Notes: generated by a model from the sequence alone, not told the origin. Counted from the first letter of the stretch, positions 27,628-36,901 are shown. The stretch: 64,000 nucleotides of DNA from Zoogloea oleivorans (GCF_008107625.1 NZ_SDKK01000008.1:111983-175982); one strand, 5' to 3'. Numbers and translations are program-made.

Positions 27628-28890
27628 TCAAACGTTTTCGATGATCACTGCCACGCCCTGGCCACCGCCGGCGCAGGCCGAGGACACGCCGTACTGCAGG
27701 CCGGCTTCCTTCAGCGCGCGGGCGGCGGTGAGGGTCAGGCGCACGCCGGAGGCGCCCAGCGGATGACCGATGGCGATGGCGCCGCCATGCACGTTGCTCT
27801 TGTCCCGATCCAGCCCCAGCTCCCGCTCGCAGGCCAGGTACTGGGCGCCGAAGGCTTCGTTGATCTCGACGCGGCCGATATCGCTGACGCTGATGCCGGC
27901 ACGCGCAGCCGCCGCACGGATGGCCGGGGCCGGGCCGATGCCCATGATTTCCGGCGGAACGGCCACCGCTGCACCGCCGACGATGCGCGCCAGCGGCTTG
28001 AGGCCGTGGGCCCGCACCCAGTCACCGCGGGCAACAATCACCGCTGCCGCGCCGTCGACGATGGCCGAGCTGTTGCCGCCGGTCTGCACGCCGCCAAAGG
28101 CCGCCTTCAGCTTTTGCAGGGTTTCGAAGGAAGTCGGGCGCACGTGGCCGTCGCGCTCGAAGCTCGTCAGCCGGTCGGCCAGCTTGATGCCGCGCGGCTT
28201 GTAGCCGTCCAGCTCCCAGGTCTGGTTGGTCACGGCAGAGACCTCGTCGTGGTAGTAGCCGCCATCCCAGGCCGCCGCGGCGCGGGCAAAGCTCTGCTCG
28301 GCAAAGCGGTCGACCTCTTCGCGGCCGATGCCGTAGCGCCTGGCCAGGTTTTCAGCGGTGTCGCCCATGCCGATGCCCGGCGCGGTGTCCTTGGTGGCTT
28401 CCCACAGGAAATCCTTGAACTCCACCTGCCCCATGCGGAAACCGGCCCGGTGGGTGTAGGCCGCCACCGGGTTGCGCGACATGGATTCGGTGCCGACGGC
28501 GAGCACCACGCTGGCCTTGCCGAGGCTGATCTGGTCGGCGGCGGTCAGGATGGTTTCGAAGCCGGTGCAGCACAGGCGCTGCACCAGGAGGGCCGGGGCC
28601 AGCGGATTGACGCCGGAATAGAGGCCGATGTGGCGCGGCAGAAAGTAGGCGTCGAAGCTCGACTGGGCCATGTTGCCGGCGATGATGGCGTTCACCTCGC
28701 TGGCCGGAATGCCGCTTTTGGCAAACAGCGCGCGGGCCGCGCAGATGCCCAGGTCGGTGGCGGAAGCATCGCGCAGCGGGCCGTTGTAGTCGGCAAAAGG
28801 CGTGCGCTGGCCGGCTACCAGCCAGATGTCGTCGTAGGTGGTGCTGAGGGCCGCGGCTTCGGAGGCGGCGTAAGCGTTCGAGGTGGTCAC
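27628..28890 (-). CDS. acyl-CoA thiolase
   Basis: The 420-residue thiolase starts at GTG 28890, whose AAGGA lies about 10 bases upstream and which overlaps the hydratase stop by 4 bases. The acylated cysteine lies in VQRLCCTGFETILTAADQIS, with conserved EINEAFGAQY (in place of NEAFA), GGAIAIGHPLGASGVR and a C-terminal CAGGGQG cysteine. It would cleave 3-oxo-3-arylpropionyl-CoA into acetyl-CoA and an aroyl-CoA. The unusual LCCTGFE active-site context differs from the second thiolase in this window (NRLCGSSLDAI), suggesting different substrates. Confidence 0.9.
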   Translation of the reverse strand: MTTSNAYAASEAAALSTTYDDIWLVAGQRTPFADYNGPLRDASATDLGICAARALFAKSGIPASEVNAIIAGNMAQSSFDAYFLPRHIGLYSGVNPLAPALLVQRLCCTGFETILTAADQISLGKASVVLAVGTESMSRNPVAAYTHRAGFRMGQVEFKDFLWEATKDTAPGIGMGDTAENLARRYGIGREEVDRFAEQSFARAAAAWDGGYYHDEVSAVTNQTWELDGYKPRGIKLADRLTSFERDGHVRPTSFETLQKLKAAFGGVQTGGNSSAIVDGAAAVIVARGDWVRAHGLKPLARIVGGAAVAVPPEIMGIGPAPAIRAAAARAGISVSDIGRVEINEAFGAQYLACERELGLDRDKSNVHGGAIAIGHPLGASGVRLTLTAARALKEAGLQYGVSSACAGGGQGVAVIIENV

Positions 28891-29657
28891 GTGCGGGGTC
28901 CTTTGCCTTTGCGTTGGAGGAATTCGCCGATGCGTTCGGAAACTTCGGGGCTGGTCTGGGTCAGAGCGGCGGTGAGGGATTCGACGAAGAAACCGTCGTC
29001 GGTCGCCATGTTGTCGATGCGGCCGATGGCGGTGCACATGGCCCAGTTGGCCATCGGGGCGTTCTCGGCGACGCGCTTGGCCAGCTCGGTGGCCTTGGCG
29101 AGGGCTTCACCCTTGCCGACCGCGTAATGTGACAGGCCGAGGCGCTGGCCCTCTTCGGCATCGATGACGCGGCCGGTGAGCATCATTTCGCACATGCGGC
29201 CCGGGCCGATGATCTTGGCCACGCGCACGGAGGCGCCGCCGCCGACGAAGATGCCGTGACGGCCTTCGGGCAGTTGATAGATGGTGCTCGGCTCGGCGAC
29301 CCGGATATGGGTGGCGGTGGCCAGTTCCAGCCCGCCGCCGATCACCGCGCCGTGCAGCGCGGCGATCACCGGGATGCCGCCGTTCTGGATGCGCTGGAAA
29401 ATGCGGTGCCACCACTGGGAGTGCTGCATCACGCCAAAGGGCTCGCGATGCTGGTGCTCGGCCAGATCGAGCCCGGCACAAAAGTGATCGCCCTCCCCGG
29501 CCAGGATGATGGCGCGGGTGCCTTCCGGCGTGTCGTTGAGGGCCGCGTCCAGGGCCCGCAGCAGGCGGTCGGACACCGCGTTGCGCTTGGCCGGCCGGGC
29601 CAGGGTGATGGTGTAGATGACGCCATCCTGCGACGTCTTGACGAGCTGTTCAGTCAT
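28887..29657 (-). CDS. enoyl-CoA hydratase/isomerase (crotonase family)
   Basis: This is a 256-residue crotonase-fold protein. The first oxyanion-hole segment is DHFCAGLDLAEHQ and the second is ALHGAVIGGGLELATATHIRVAE. The sequence STIYQLPEGRHGIFVGGGASVRV has Glu in the usual catalytic region. It would hydrate a cinnamoyl-CoA-type intermediate between the ligase or dehydrogenase step and the SDR. It lies 25 bases after the ligase gene and overlaps the thiolase start. Confidence 0.88.
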   Translation of the reverse strand: MTEQLVKTSQDGVIYTITLARPAKRNAVSDRLLRALDAALNDTPEGTRAIILAGEGDHFCAGLDLAEHQHREPFGVMQHSQWWHRIFQRIQNGGIPVIAALHGAVIGGGLELATATHIRVAEPSTIYQLPEGRHGIFVGGGASVRVAKIIGPGRMCEMMLTGRVIDAEEGQRLGLSHYAVGKGEALAKATELAKRVAENAPMANWAMCTAIGRIDNMATDDGFFVESLTAALTQTSPEVSERIGEFLQRKGKGPRT

Positions 29658-29682
29658 TGGCTGTTCTCCTTATTATTTGCGC

Positions 29683-31557
29683 TCAGACCGCGCCGTGAAC
29701 CGTGATCACGGTCTTGTCGGGGACGTCTGCATACAGGTACTCGACCAGGTCGGAGCGGCGGTTGAGCACTGCCCGCTGGTTGATGTAGCCCTTGTCGGTG
29801 ATTTCACCCGCCTCGACGGAAGGCGGTTCGGCCAGCAGCAAAGCGCGCGCCGCGTAGGTGGAGGTGCCGCCGCCGGTGGTCTTCATCATCGCCATGCCCT
29901 GGCGGATGCGGCTGAGCACCGCCGGGTTGCTCAGCACCTGCTCCACCGGCGCGTCGGCCGGCAGCGTCGGGCACAGGGTCCGGCACTCGGGAATGTTGGG
30001 GAAGATCAGGAAGCCGATCTCGTCCCGGTCGTGACCGGTGACAACGATGTCCTGGGCCACCGGCTTGAGGGCATCGATGCCGGCCACACGCAGGGAACCC
30101 ACATGTACCCAGGTGCCGGTGAGGAGCTTGAAGTCCTCGCCAACACGCCCGTCGAAAACCAGGCCGAGAGTCGGGCGGGCCACATCGACGAACTCGACGG
30201 CGTCGCCGATCATGTAGTAGCCCTCCTCGTCGAAGGACTTGGCGGTGACGTCCGGCTGCTTCCAGTAACCGGGAAAGACGTTGGGGCCCTTGACGCGCAC
30301 TTCCATCTTGTCGGCAACCGGCACCAGCTTGAGGGCGGTACCCGGCACCGGCACACCGATCACGCCGGAGCGCACGGCGCGGAAGTGGCAGTCGGTGGCC
30401 ATCGGGGCGGTTTCGGTGGCCCCCCACGAGGACACCATCAGGATGCGCTTGCCGGTGGACTCTTCGGAAAGATCCTCCAGCGCCGTCCACAAGTGGTGCG
30501 GCAACGCGGCGCCCGCGTAGAAAATGAACTTCAGCTTGCGGAAGAAGTTGTCGCGCAGGGCCTTGTCCTCGCGCAACAGCGGCACCAGCATGTCGTAGGC
30601 GCGGGGCACGTTGAAGTACACCGTCGGCGAGATCTCGCGCAGGTTGCGCACGGTCTTGTCGAGGGCCGCCGGGGTCGGCTTGCCTTCGTCGATCCACAGC
30701 GAGCCGCCCCAGCGCAGCACCATGTTGAAGTTGTGATTGCTGCCGAAGGTGTGACTCCACGGCAGCCATTCCACCAGCACCGGCGGCTCCTCGGCCAGGA
30801 AGGGCCACATCAACTCCTTGGCCTTCTGGTTGGAGCACATCATGCGCTGGGTGTTGATGACGGCTTTGGGCGTGCCCACCGAACCCGAGGTAAACAGGAA
30901 CTTGCCGATGGTGTCGGGCGTGATGCGGGCGAAGGCCGACATCACCGCCGCTTCGTTGGCCGCGCCTTCCAGCTCGCGGAAAGGAATGGTGCCCGGCACA
31001 GCGCCGCTGGCACCGCCAGCCACGACAACGCCGGAATGCAGATCGCGCACCGCCTCGATGGCGGGCAGGAAGCGCTCCACCGGGTCGGCGTAAATCACGC
31101 CCGGGCGCATCAGCTCGATGTTGCCCTTGAGCTTGGCGAAGTCCTTCGACATCAGCGAATTGCCCGACGAGATCGCGCAGGACGGCACGCCAATGTGCAT
31201 CGCCGCCAGCATCAGCAGCGCATGCTCGATGGAGTTGTCGGACAAAATCACCAGCGGACGCTCGGGCGACAGGTTCTGGCCGAGCAGCCAGGAGGCGATG
31301 GCCACCACCCGGCGCCGGGCCTCGCCGTAAGTCAGCTCGATCCAGGCGCCGTCCTTGCCGCGCTGGGCCAGGAACATGCGGTCCGGTGCTTCCCGCGCCC
31401 ACTGTTCGAGCCATTCGCCGACGCAGCGGGTGTAGGTGTCCGGCAGCGGAATGCCGGAGCGCAGGATGCGTGTGCCGTCGGCCCGGGCCTCGATCATCAC
31501 CAGCGGGTCGGTGAACATCTGCCGGCTGCCGGTTGTGGAGGGAGTGTGAATAGCCAT
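29683..31557 (-). CDS. AMP-forming aryl-CoA ligase, feruloyl-CoA synthase-like
   Basis: The 624-residue ANL-family enzyme shows the ATP-binding loop FLFTSGSVGTPKAVINT, the WGATETAPM segment and the hinge aspartate region FDGRVGEDFKLLTGTWVHV. The last form and the length are characteristic of feruloyl-CoA synthases rather than benzoate-CoA ligases. It would activate a phenylpropanoid acid (cinnamate, coumarate, ferulate or their dihydro forms) to its CoA ester with ATP. Its genes for transport lie directly upstream and those for beta-oxidation directly downstream. The exact acid is not readable. Confidence 0.85.
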   Translation of the reverse strand: MAIHTPSTTGSRQMFTDPLVMIEARADGTRILRSGIPLPDTYTRCVGEWLEQWAREAPDRMFLAQRGKDGAWIELTYGEARRRVVAIASWLLGQNLSPERPLVILSDNSIEHALLMLAAMHIGVPSCAISSGNSLMSKDFAKLKGNIELMRPGVIYADPVERFLPAIEAVRDLHSGVVVAGGASGAVPGTIPFRELEGAANEAAVMSAFARITPDTIGKFLFTSGSVGTPKAVINTQRMMCSNQKAKELMWPFLAEEPPVLVEWLPWSHTFGSNHNFNMVLRWGGSLWIDEGKPTPAALDKTVRNLREISPTVYFNVPRAYDMLVPLLREDKALRDNFFRKLKFIFYAGAALPHHLWTALEDLSEESTGKRILMVSSWGATETAPMATDCHFRAVRSGVIGVPVPGTALKLVPVADKMEVRVKGPNVFPGYWKQPDVTAKSFDEEGYYMIGDAVEFVDVARPTLGLVFDGRVGEDFKLLTGTWVHVGSLRVAGIDALKPVAQDIVVTGHDRDEIGFLIFPNIPECRTLCPTLPADAPVEQVLSNPAVLSRIRQGMAMMKTTGGGTSTYAARALLLAEPPSVEAGEITDKGYINQRAVLNRRSDLVEYLYADVPDKTVITVHGAV

Positions 31558-31567
31558 CGCCCGCTCC

Positions 31568-32710
31568 TTACTTGGCGAGCAGCTTGTAGGCGCCGCCTTC
31601 GACGCGGATCAGCACGCGGCCGCGCTGATCGAGGCCGAAGTGGTCGGTAGGCGTCATGTTGTAGACGCCGTGGGTGGCCACCACTTCCTTGTTCGACTCC
31701 AGCGCATCGCGCAGGGCCTTGCGGAATTCCGGCGTACCCGCCTTGGCCTTCTTGAGGGCTACCGGCACGGCGGCCTCGATCAGCAGGTAGGCGTCGTAGG
31801 CATGGCCGGCGAAGGACACGAAACTGCCGGCACCGTACTTTTCTTCGTACTTGTGCACGAAGTCGATACCCAGCTTCTTGGACGGATGGGAATCGGCAAT
31901 CTGCTTGGCAACGACGACCGGACCGACCGGCATGATCACGCCTTCGGCGGCCTTGCCGGCCACGCTCAGGAAGGCCTGATTCACCGCTGCATGCGTTTGA
32001 TAGATCTGCCCCTTGAAGCCGCGCTCGACGAGGCCGGTCTGGGGAAGTGCTGCCGGGCTGCCGGAACCGACGACGAGAATCGCATCGGGTCGGGAGGACA
32101 CCAGCTTGAGCACCTGACCGCTCACCGAAGTGTCGTTGCGGGCATAGCGTTCGACGGCACCCAGCTTGATGCCGGCGCTGGCCAGCAACGGGGTGATGGC
32201 GTTGAGCCAGTCTTCGCCGTACACATCCGAGAAGCCGATGAAGCCGAGGCTCTTTACGCCACTGGCCTTCATGTGCTCAACCAGGGCGCCGGCCATCAGG
32301 GTGTTGTTCTGCGGCGTACGGAAAACCCAGGCGCTCTTCTCCGGGGCCACATTCACCGGGGAGATGGCGACCTGCGGCGTCTTGCTCTCGAAGGCCACTT
32401 CGGCAATCGCCACGGAAGCCGGCGTGGTGGCCGAACCGACCAGCACATCCACCTTGTCTTCGGAGACCAGCTTGCGGGCATTCTTGCTGGCCGCCGACGG
32501 GTCGGTGGCGTCGTCAAGGACGATGTACTTCACGTTCTCGCCGGCGATCTTGGTCGGCAGCATGGCGAAGACGTTCTTCTCCGGAATGCCGAGGGAGGCG
32601 CCGGGGCCGGTGGAAGACAGGGACACACCGACAGTGATGTCAGCCAGGGCGGTCTGGCTGGAAAACAGGGCCAGGGTGGAAAGCACTGCTGCGAGTTTCG
32701 TCATCCTCAT
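31568..32710 (-). CDS. Liv-type ABC transporter substrate-binding protein
   Basis: The 380-residue precursor has a signal peptide (MRMTKLAAVLSTLALFSSQTALA) and the binding-protein core DITVGVSLSSTGPGASLGIPEKN. AAAGGAG precedes the ATG at 32710. It lies downstream of its permease and ATPase genes and upstream of the aryl-CoA ligase gene, so it probably binds the phenylpropanoid acid that the ligase activates. The 148-base gap before it holds a repeat copy and no gene. Confidence 0.88.
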   Translation of the reverse strand: MRMTKLAAVLSTLALFSSQTALADITVGVSLSSTGPGASLGIPEKNVFAMLPTKIAGENVKYIVLDDATDPSAASKNARKLVSEDKVDVLVGSATTPASVAIAEVAFESKTPQVAISPVNVAPEKSAWVFRTPQNNTLMAGALVEHMKASGVKSLGFIGFSDVYGEDWLNAITPLLASAGIKLGAVERYARNDTSVSGQVLKLVSSRPDAILVVGSGSPAALPQTGLVERGFKGQIYQTHAAVNQAFLSVAGKAAEGVIMPVGPVVVAKQIADSHPSKKLGIDFVHKYEEKYGAGSFVSFAGHAYDAYLLIEAAVPVALKKAKAGTPEFRKALRDALESNKEVVATHGVYNMTPTDHFGLDQRGRVLIRVEGGAYKLLAK

Positions 32711-32824
32711 GTTTCGCTCCTTTGATTTGTTTGGGTTGAGCCAGGTCGGCGGTTGCCGCCCGGCTTCTTGTTCATTCGACTTCAGTTGCCGTTCCCCTTT
32801 TAAGCGGGGCAATCCTTGTTTCCT

Positions 32825-32850
32825 GTGGGTCGGACTTCAGTCCGACCCAC
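32825..32850. repeat. single palindromic repeat unit (REPIN-family), copy 4
   Basis: A 26-base single palindrome (12 bases each side of a TC centre) looks like one outer half of each arm joined, as if the paired element had lost its middle. Confidence 0.85.
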
Positions 32851-32858
32851 AAGGGCAA

Positions 32859-33617
32859 TCACGTGGCCAGCATGTCCTGGTGTTTTCCGCCCAGCCCGAG
32901 GTAGGCCTCGATGACCCGCGGGTCATCGCGCAGCTGGTCGGCCGGGCCTTCCATCGCCACCGAGCCGGTTTCCAGCACGTAGGCGTAGTCGGCCACCGCC
33001 AGCGCGGCGCGGGCGTTCTGCTCGACCAGCAGGATCGACACGCCGCGGCGGCGCAGCTCGGCGATGATGCGGAAGATCTCGCGGGTGATCAGCGGCGCCA
33101 GGCCGAGGCTGGGCTCGTCGAGCATCAGCAGCTTGGGCTTGGCCATCAGCGCACGGCCCACGGCGAGCATCTGGCGTTCGCCCCCCGACAGGGTGCCGGC
33201 CATCTGGACGCGGCGTTCCCTGAGGCGCGGGAAGATGTCGTAGACCTCTTCCATGGTGTCCCGGTACTTGCGGTCGCCGCTGCGATAGCGGTGAAAGGCA
33301 CCCAGTTCCAGGTTGTCCTCCACGCTCATCTCGCCGAAGAGTTCGCGCTTCTCGGGCACCAGGCTCATGCCGCCGGCGACCAAGCGTTCCACGTCGGGTA
33401 CCACTTCCAGCTTGCCGTCAAAGCTCACCTGCCCCTTGGAGTTGAGCAGGCCGATGATGGCCGACAGCATGGTCGTCTTGCCGGCGCCGTTGGGGCCGAT
33501 GACGGTGACGATCTGCCCTTCGCCAACCTTGATGCTGGCGTTGGTGAGGGCCTCGACCTTGCCGTAGGCAACGCTGAGATTGCTCACCTCGAGGACGTTG
33601 CGGGTATTCGTCTGCAT
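32859..33617 (-). CDS. LivF-type ABC transporter ATPase
   Basis: The 252-residue ATPase shows Walker A GPNGAGKT, signature LSGGERQMLAVGRAL, Walker B LMLDEPSLGLAP and VEQNARAAL. The start at 33617 (a GTG at 33620 is an alternative) overlaps the stop of the fused permease-ATPase gene, so the two are translationally coupled. It supplies the second ATPase of this transporter. Confidence 0.92.
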   Translation of the reverse strand: MQTNTRNVLEVSNLSVAYGKVEALTNASIKVGEGQIVTVIGPNGAGKTTMLSAIIGLLNSKGQVSFDGKLEVVPDVERLVAGGMSLVPEKRELFGEMSVEDNLELGAFHRYRSGDRKYRDTMEEVYDIFPRLRERRVQMAGTLSGGERQMLAVGRALMAKPKLLMLDEPSLGLAPLITREIFRIIAELRRRGVSILLVEQNARAALAVADYAYVLETGSVAMEGPADQLRDDPRVIEAYLGLGGKHQDMLAT

Positions 33618-35476
33618 CACTCCACTCCCCCGAGATAGGCTTCCAGCACGCGCGGGTTCTTCTGCACTTCGTCAGGCAGCCCCTCGGCGATCTTCTGGCC
33701 GAATTCCATCACCACCACCCTATCCACCAGGCCCATCACGAAGTCCATGTCGTGCTCCACCAGCAAAATCGCCATGCCTTCGCCGCGCAGCTTCTTCATC
33801 AGCTCGCCGAGGGCCTGCTTCTCTTTAAGGCGCAGGCCGGCGGCAGGCTCGTCGAGGAGCAGCAGGCAGGGATCGGAAGCCAGCGCCCGGGCGATCTCGA
33901 GGATGCGCTGCTGGCCCAGGGCCAGGCTGCCGGCTTCGGCGTGCATGAACTCGCCAAGACCCACCCGTTCGATCTGGAAGGCCGCTTCGCGCAGGATCCG
34001 GGCCTCCTCGACCCGGTCGAGGCGCCAGGCGGACGGCAGCACGCTCTTGGTGCCGCGCAGGTGGGCGCCGATGGCCACGTTTTCGAGCACGCTCATCTTC
34101 GGCAGCAGGCGTACGTGCTGGAAGCTGCGGCTCATGCCCAGGTGGGCGATCTCCCGCGAGCCATGCCCGGCAATCGACTTGCCGCGAAACAGCACTTCGC
34201 CGGAGGTGGGCGTATCGACACCGGAAAGCTGGTTGAACATGGTGCTCTTGCCGGCACCGTTGGGGCCGATCAGGGCCAGGATCTCGCCGGCCTCAACATG
34301 CAGATTCATGTCGTTGTTGGCCACCAGGCCACCAAAGCGGCGGGTCACGTTCTTGGCTTCGAGGATCACCTCGCCGGCGGCCGGCATGGCCTTGCGTGGC
34401 AGGGGCTCGGCACTCGCATCAATGACGCGGGTCGTGCCGCGGGCCGGCACCAGTCTGGCCAGCAGCGGCCACAGGCCGTCGCGGGCACGCTGCAGGATCA
34501 CCACCATCATCAAGCCGAAAATGATCGTCTCGAAGTTGCCCGACGCGCCGAACACCTTGGGCAGCCAGTCCTGCAGCCACTGCTTGAGGATGGTGATGAC
34601 GCCGGCACCGGCAATCGCCCCCCACACCTGCCCTGCTCCGCCCACCACCGCCATGAACAGGTATTCGATACCCACATGCACGCCGAAGGGCGACGGATTC
34701 ACAAAGCGCTGCAGGTGGGCATACAGCCAGCCGGCCGCCGCCGCGTGCATCGCGGCGATCACGAAGATGACCATGCGCGAGCGGGAGGTATCCACGCCCA
34801 TCGCCTCGGCCATCACCATGCCGCCCTTGAGGGCGCGGATGGCGCGACCTTCGCGGGAATCGAGGAGATTCTCGGTGGTCAGCGCGGCAACCAGCAGGAA
34901 AGCCCAGATTAGATAGAAGATCTCCCGCCCTTCATCCATCACCCAGCCGAACAGGTTGATCGGCGGAATGCCCGACAGGCCGGAATGCCCACCGAGGGTT
35001 TCCATGGTGCCGAACATGAAGTACAGGCTGATGCCCCAGGCGATGGTGCCCAGCGGCAGGTAATGGCCCGACAGGCGCAGGGTCAGCGAGCCGAGGATCA
35101 GCGCCACCGTGGCGGTGATGAGCAAGCCCACCGCCAGCGCCGGCCACGGCGAGCCAGCCCAGGCCAGCCACGCCGGCAGTGCCTGCGAGGTGGTCAGCAC
35201 GGCGGTGGTGTAGGCCCCGACGCCGACGAAGGCCGCCTGCCCGAAGCTGGTCAGGCCACCCACGCCGGTAAGCAGCACCAGCCCGAGGGCCACCATGGCC
35301 GCCAGCCCGATGTAGTTGAGCAGCGTGATGTAGAACTCCGGCAGCAGCACCGGCGCAATCGCCAGCACGGCCACGAAGGCGACAAGAATGTTGCGGCTGC
35401 TGAGCACGGAAGCCGCGCCGGAGCGGGCGACATCCACGGCGGGCAGCACGGCCGCTTGACGGTTGGGGGCGCTCAT
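33617..35476 (-). CDS. fused LivM-LivG ABC transporter permease-ATPase
   Basis: This 619-residue protein combines two usually separate subunits. Residues 30-335 or so form a LivM-type permease (GVGGLTSFGQAAFVGVGAYTTA and the loop RAIRALKGGMVMAEAMGVD). After a linker of about 40 residues, a LivG-type ATPase follows with Walker A GPNGAGKS, signature LALGQQRILEIARAL and Walker B LLLDEPAAGL. Such fusions are known in aromatic-acid Liv systems of betaproteobacteria. It overlaps the genes on both sides by 4 bases or fewer. Confidence 0.92.
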   Translation of the reverse strand: MSAPNRQAAVLPAVDVARSGAASVLSSRNILVAFVAVLAIAPVLLPEFYITLLNYIGLAAMVALGLVLLTGVGGLTSFGQAAFVGVGAYTTAVLTTSQALPAWLAWAGSPWPALAVGLLITATVALILGSLTLRLSGHYLPLGTIAWGISLYFMFGTMETLGGHSGLSGIPPINLFGWVMDEGREIFYLIWAFLLVAALTTENLLDSREGRAIRALKGGMVMAEAMGVDTSRSRMVIFVIAAMHAAAAGWLYAHLQRFVNPSPFGVHVGIEYLFMAVVGGAGQVWGAIAGAGVITILKQWLQDWLPKVFGASGNFETIIFGLMMVVILQRARDGLWPLLARLVPARGTTRVIDASAEPLPRKAMPAAGEVILEAKNVTRRFGGLVANNDMNLHVEAGEILALIGPNGAGKSTMFNQLSGVDTPTSGEVLFRGKSIAGHGSREIAHLGMSRSFQHVRLLPKMSVLENVAIGAHLRGTKSVLPSAWRLDRVEEARILREAAFQIERVGLGEFMHAEAGSLALGQQRILEIARALASDPCLLLLDEPAAGLRLKEKQALGELMKKLRGEGMAILLVEHDMDFVMGLVDRVVVMEFGQKIAEGLPDEVQKNPRVLEAYLGGVE

Positions 35477-36507
35477 TCGTCCTCCTCGATGTGATGGCTC
35501 GTCAGGGAACGCCAGACCAGCACCGGGATGATCAGCGTGAATACGAAGACTTCCTTGTAGGCACTGGCCCAGAAGGATGAGAAGGATTCCAGCACCCCCA
35601 CCAGCAGCGCACCGGCGGCGGCAATCGGGTAGCTGGCCAGGCCGCCGATGATCGCGGCGACGAAACCCTTCAGGCCGATCAGGAAGCCCGTGTCGTAATA
35701 GATGGTGGTCAGCGGGGCGATCAGGATGCCGGACAGCACCCCGATGAAAGCCGCCAGCACGAAGGTCAGCTTGCCCGCAAAAACCGGTGAGAAGCCCATC
35801 AGGCGCGCCCCGTTGCGGTTGATGGCAGTGGCACGCAAAGCCTTGCCGTACAGGCTGCGGTCAAAGAACAGCCACAGCCCGACGATCAGTGCCGCCGAGG
35901 CGACAACCACCCACACCTGCTGGCCGCTGATCGCCAGCGCCCCGACGCTGAACTGGGCATCCGAGAAAGCCGGCGTACGCGAGCCTTCGGCGCCGAAGAA
36001 GAGCAGCCCGAGGCCGACCATCGACACATGAATGGCCACCGACACGATCAGCAAGACCAGTACCGAGCCTTCGGCCACCGGCTGGTAGGCCAGGCGATAC
36101 ATCAGCGGGCCAAGCGGCACCAGAATCGCCAGGGTAAGAGCCGCCTGCACGATGATCGACTGGGTCGCCGGCATCGCGTAGAGCAGCGCAGCCAGTGCCA
36201 GCGGGTAGGCCACAGTCCAGCCCAGACTGGCCGCCAGCCCGCTGCGGGCGCCGCCACGCATCACCCGGATGCCATCGAGCAGCGCGGCGAAAGCGCCCAT
36301 GGCGACCAGCAGCCACAGGGTGCCGGGCACCTTGCCCTGCTGCAGCATGGCCATGGTGAGCGCCCCGTAGGCGACGTATTCGCCCTGGGGAATGAAGATC
36401 ACCCGGGTAACCGCGAACACCAGCACGAGGGCGATGGCCAGCAGGGCGTAAACAGCGCCGGTGGTGATGCCGTCCTGGGTCAGGATCAGCGCAATGTCCA
36501 GATCCAT
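35473..36507 (-). CDS. LivH-type ABC transporter permease
   Basis: The 344-residue permease starts at ATG 36507, with GGGGAGG upstream. It has about eight helices and LivH features, but its N-terminal motif is altered (LVFAVTRVIFIPQGEYVAYGAL replaces the common NLAHG segment). It also carries the coupling loop LRATAINRNGARLMGFS. It is the first gene of the 15-kb minus-strand operon and lies opposite the TetR regulator gene, which probably controls it. Confidence 0.88.
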   Translation of the reverse strand: MDLDIALILTQDGITTGAVYALLAIALVLVFAVTRVIFIPQGEYVAYGALTMAMLQQGKVPGTLWLLVAMGAFAALLDGIRVMRGGARSGLAASLGWTVAYPLALAALLYAMPATQSIIVQAALTLAILVPLGPLMYRLAYQPVAEGSVLVLLIVSVAIHVSMVGLGLLFFGAEGSRTPAFSDAQFSVGALAISGQQVWVVVASAALIVGLWLFFDRSLYGKALRATAINRNGARLMGFSPVFAGKLTFVLAAFIGVLSGILIAPLTTIYYDTGFLIGLKGFVAAIIGGLASYPIAAAGALLVGVLESFSSFWASAYKEVFVFTLIIPVLVWRSLTSHHIEEDE

Positions 36508-36726
36508 CAGATCCTCCCCGCCCTGCAGGCGCCAGGAGCGGATGCCGCACTGCTGTGCGATTCCGCGCCGGCCTGAACGACCAGAAAGCTCGATGTTCCG
36601 GCCCGGTGAGAGTGAAGTCTCGGGCTCATTCTTGTGTCTCCTCACATTCCTGCGATGTGGAACCGGACGGCGGCTTGAGCCACTCTTTTCCGGCAGGCGC
36701 TGCCTCTACTTGTCAGCGTGAAGCTA

Positions 36727-36755
36727 CTCTACCGTCGACAAACTACCCTGTCAAA
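36727..36755 (-). promoter_or_regulatory. predicted sigma-70 promoter for the liv/phenylpropanoid operon
   Basis: On the minus strand TTGACA (36755-36750), 17 bases and TAGAGT (36732-36727) match the consensus well. It lies about 220 bases before the LivH start codon, so a long leader is implied. Confidence 0.6.
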
Positions 36756-36758
36756 CGT

Positions 36759-36771
36759 TAGTTCAACTAAT
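36759..36771. promoter_or_regulatory. candidate TetR operator dyad
   Basis: TTAGTT-C-AACTAA is a perfect dyad immediately upstream of the -35 element of the predicted minus-strand promoter, overlapped by a CTAATTAG palindrome (36768-36775). It lies between the operon and the tetR-like gene and suits an autoregulatory operator. The 394-base intergenic space (36508-36901) shows no gene besides these elements. Confidence 0.5.
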
Positions 36772-36901
36772 TAGTATAGAATTGTGCCGAACAGGCATTC
36801 GAAAAAGCCGTAGGAGATGGCTGGAGAGAGGCGTCCTTCCCGGAAAATGGGGCTTCCACAGGCGCTCTGCATTAAACTCGGGGAATTGGAAAGGTCTTCA
36901 G

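Noticed and set aside
27091-29127. Plus-strand open frame across the dehydrogenase, thiolase and hydratase genes
   Set aside because: It spans three genes and a repeat on the opposite strand, so it is not a real gene.
29617-31650. Plus-strand open frame of about 680 codons opposite the aryl-CoA ligase gene
   Set aside because: It is an antisense shadow of the ligase. Its composition (His, Arg, Gly, Ala) and lack of motifs argue against coding.
36782-36901. Longer start for the TetR-like regulator at 36782
   Set aside because: The added 40 residues lack conservation features and the frame starts inside the promoter region. ATG 36902 has GGAAAGG at proper spacing.
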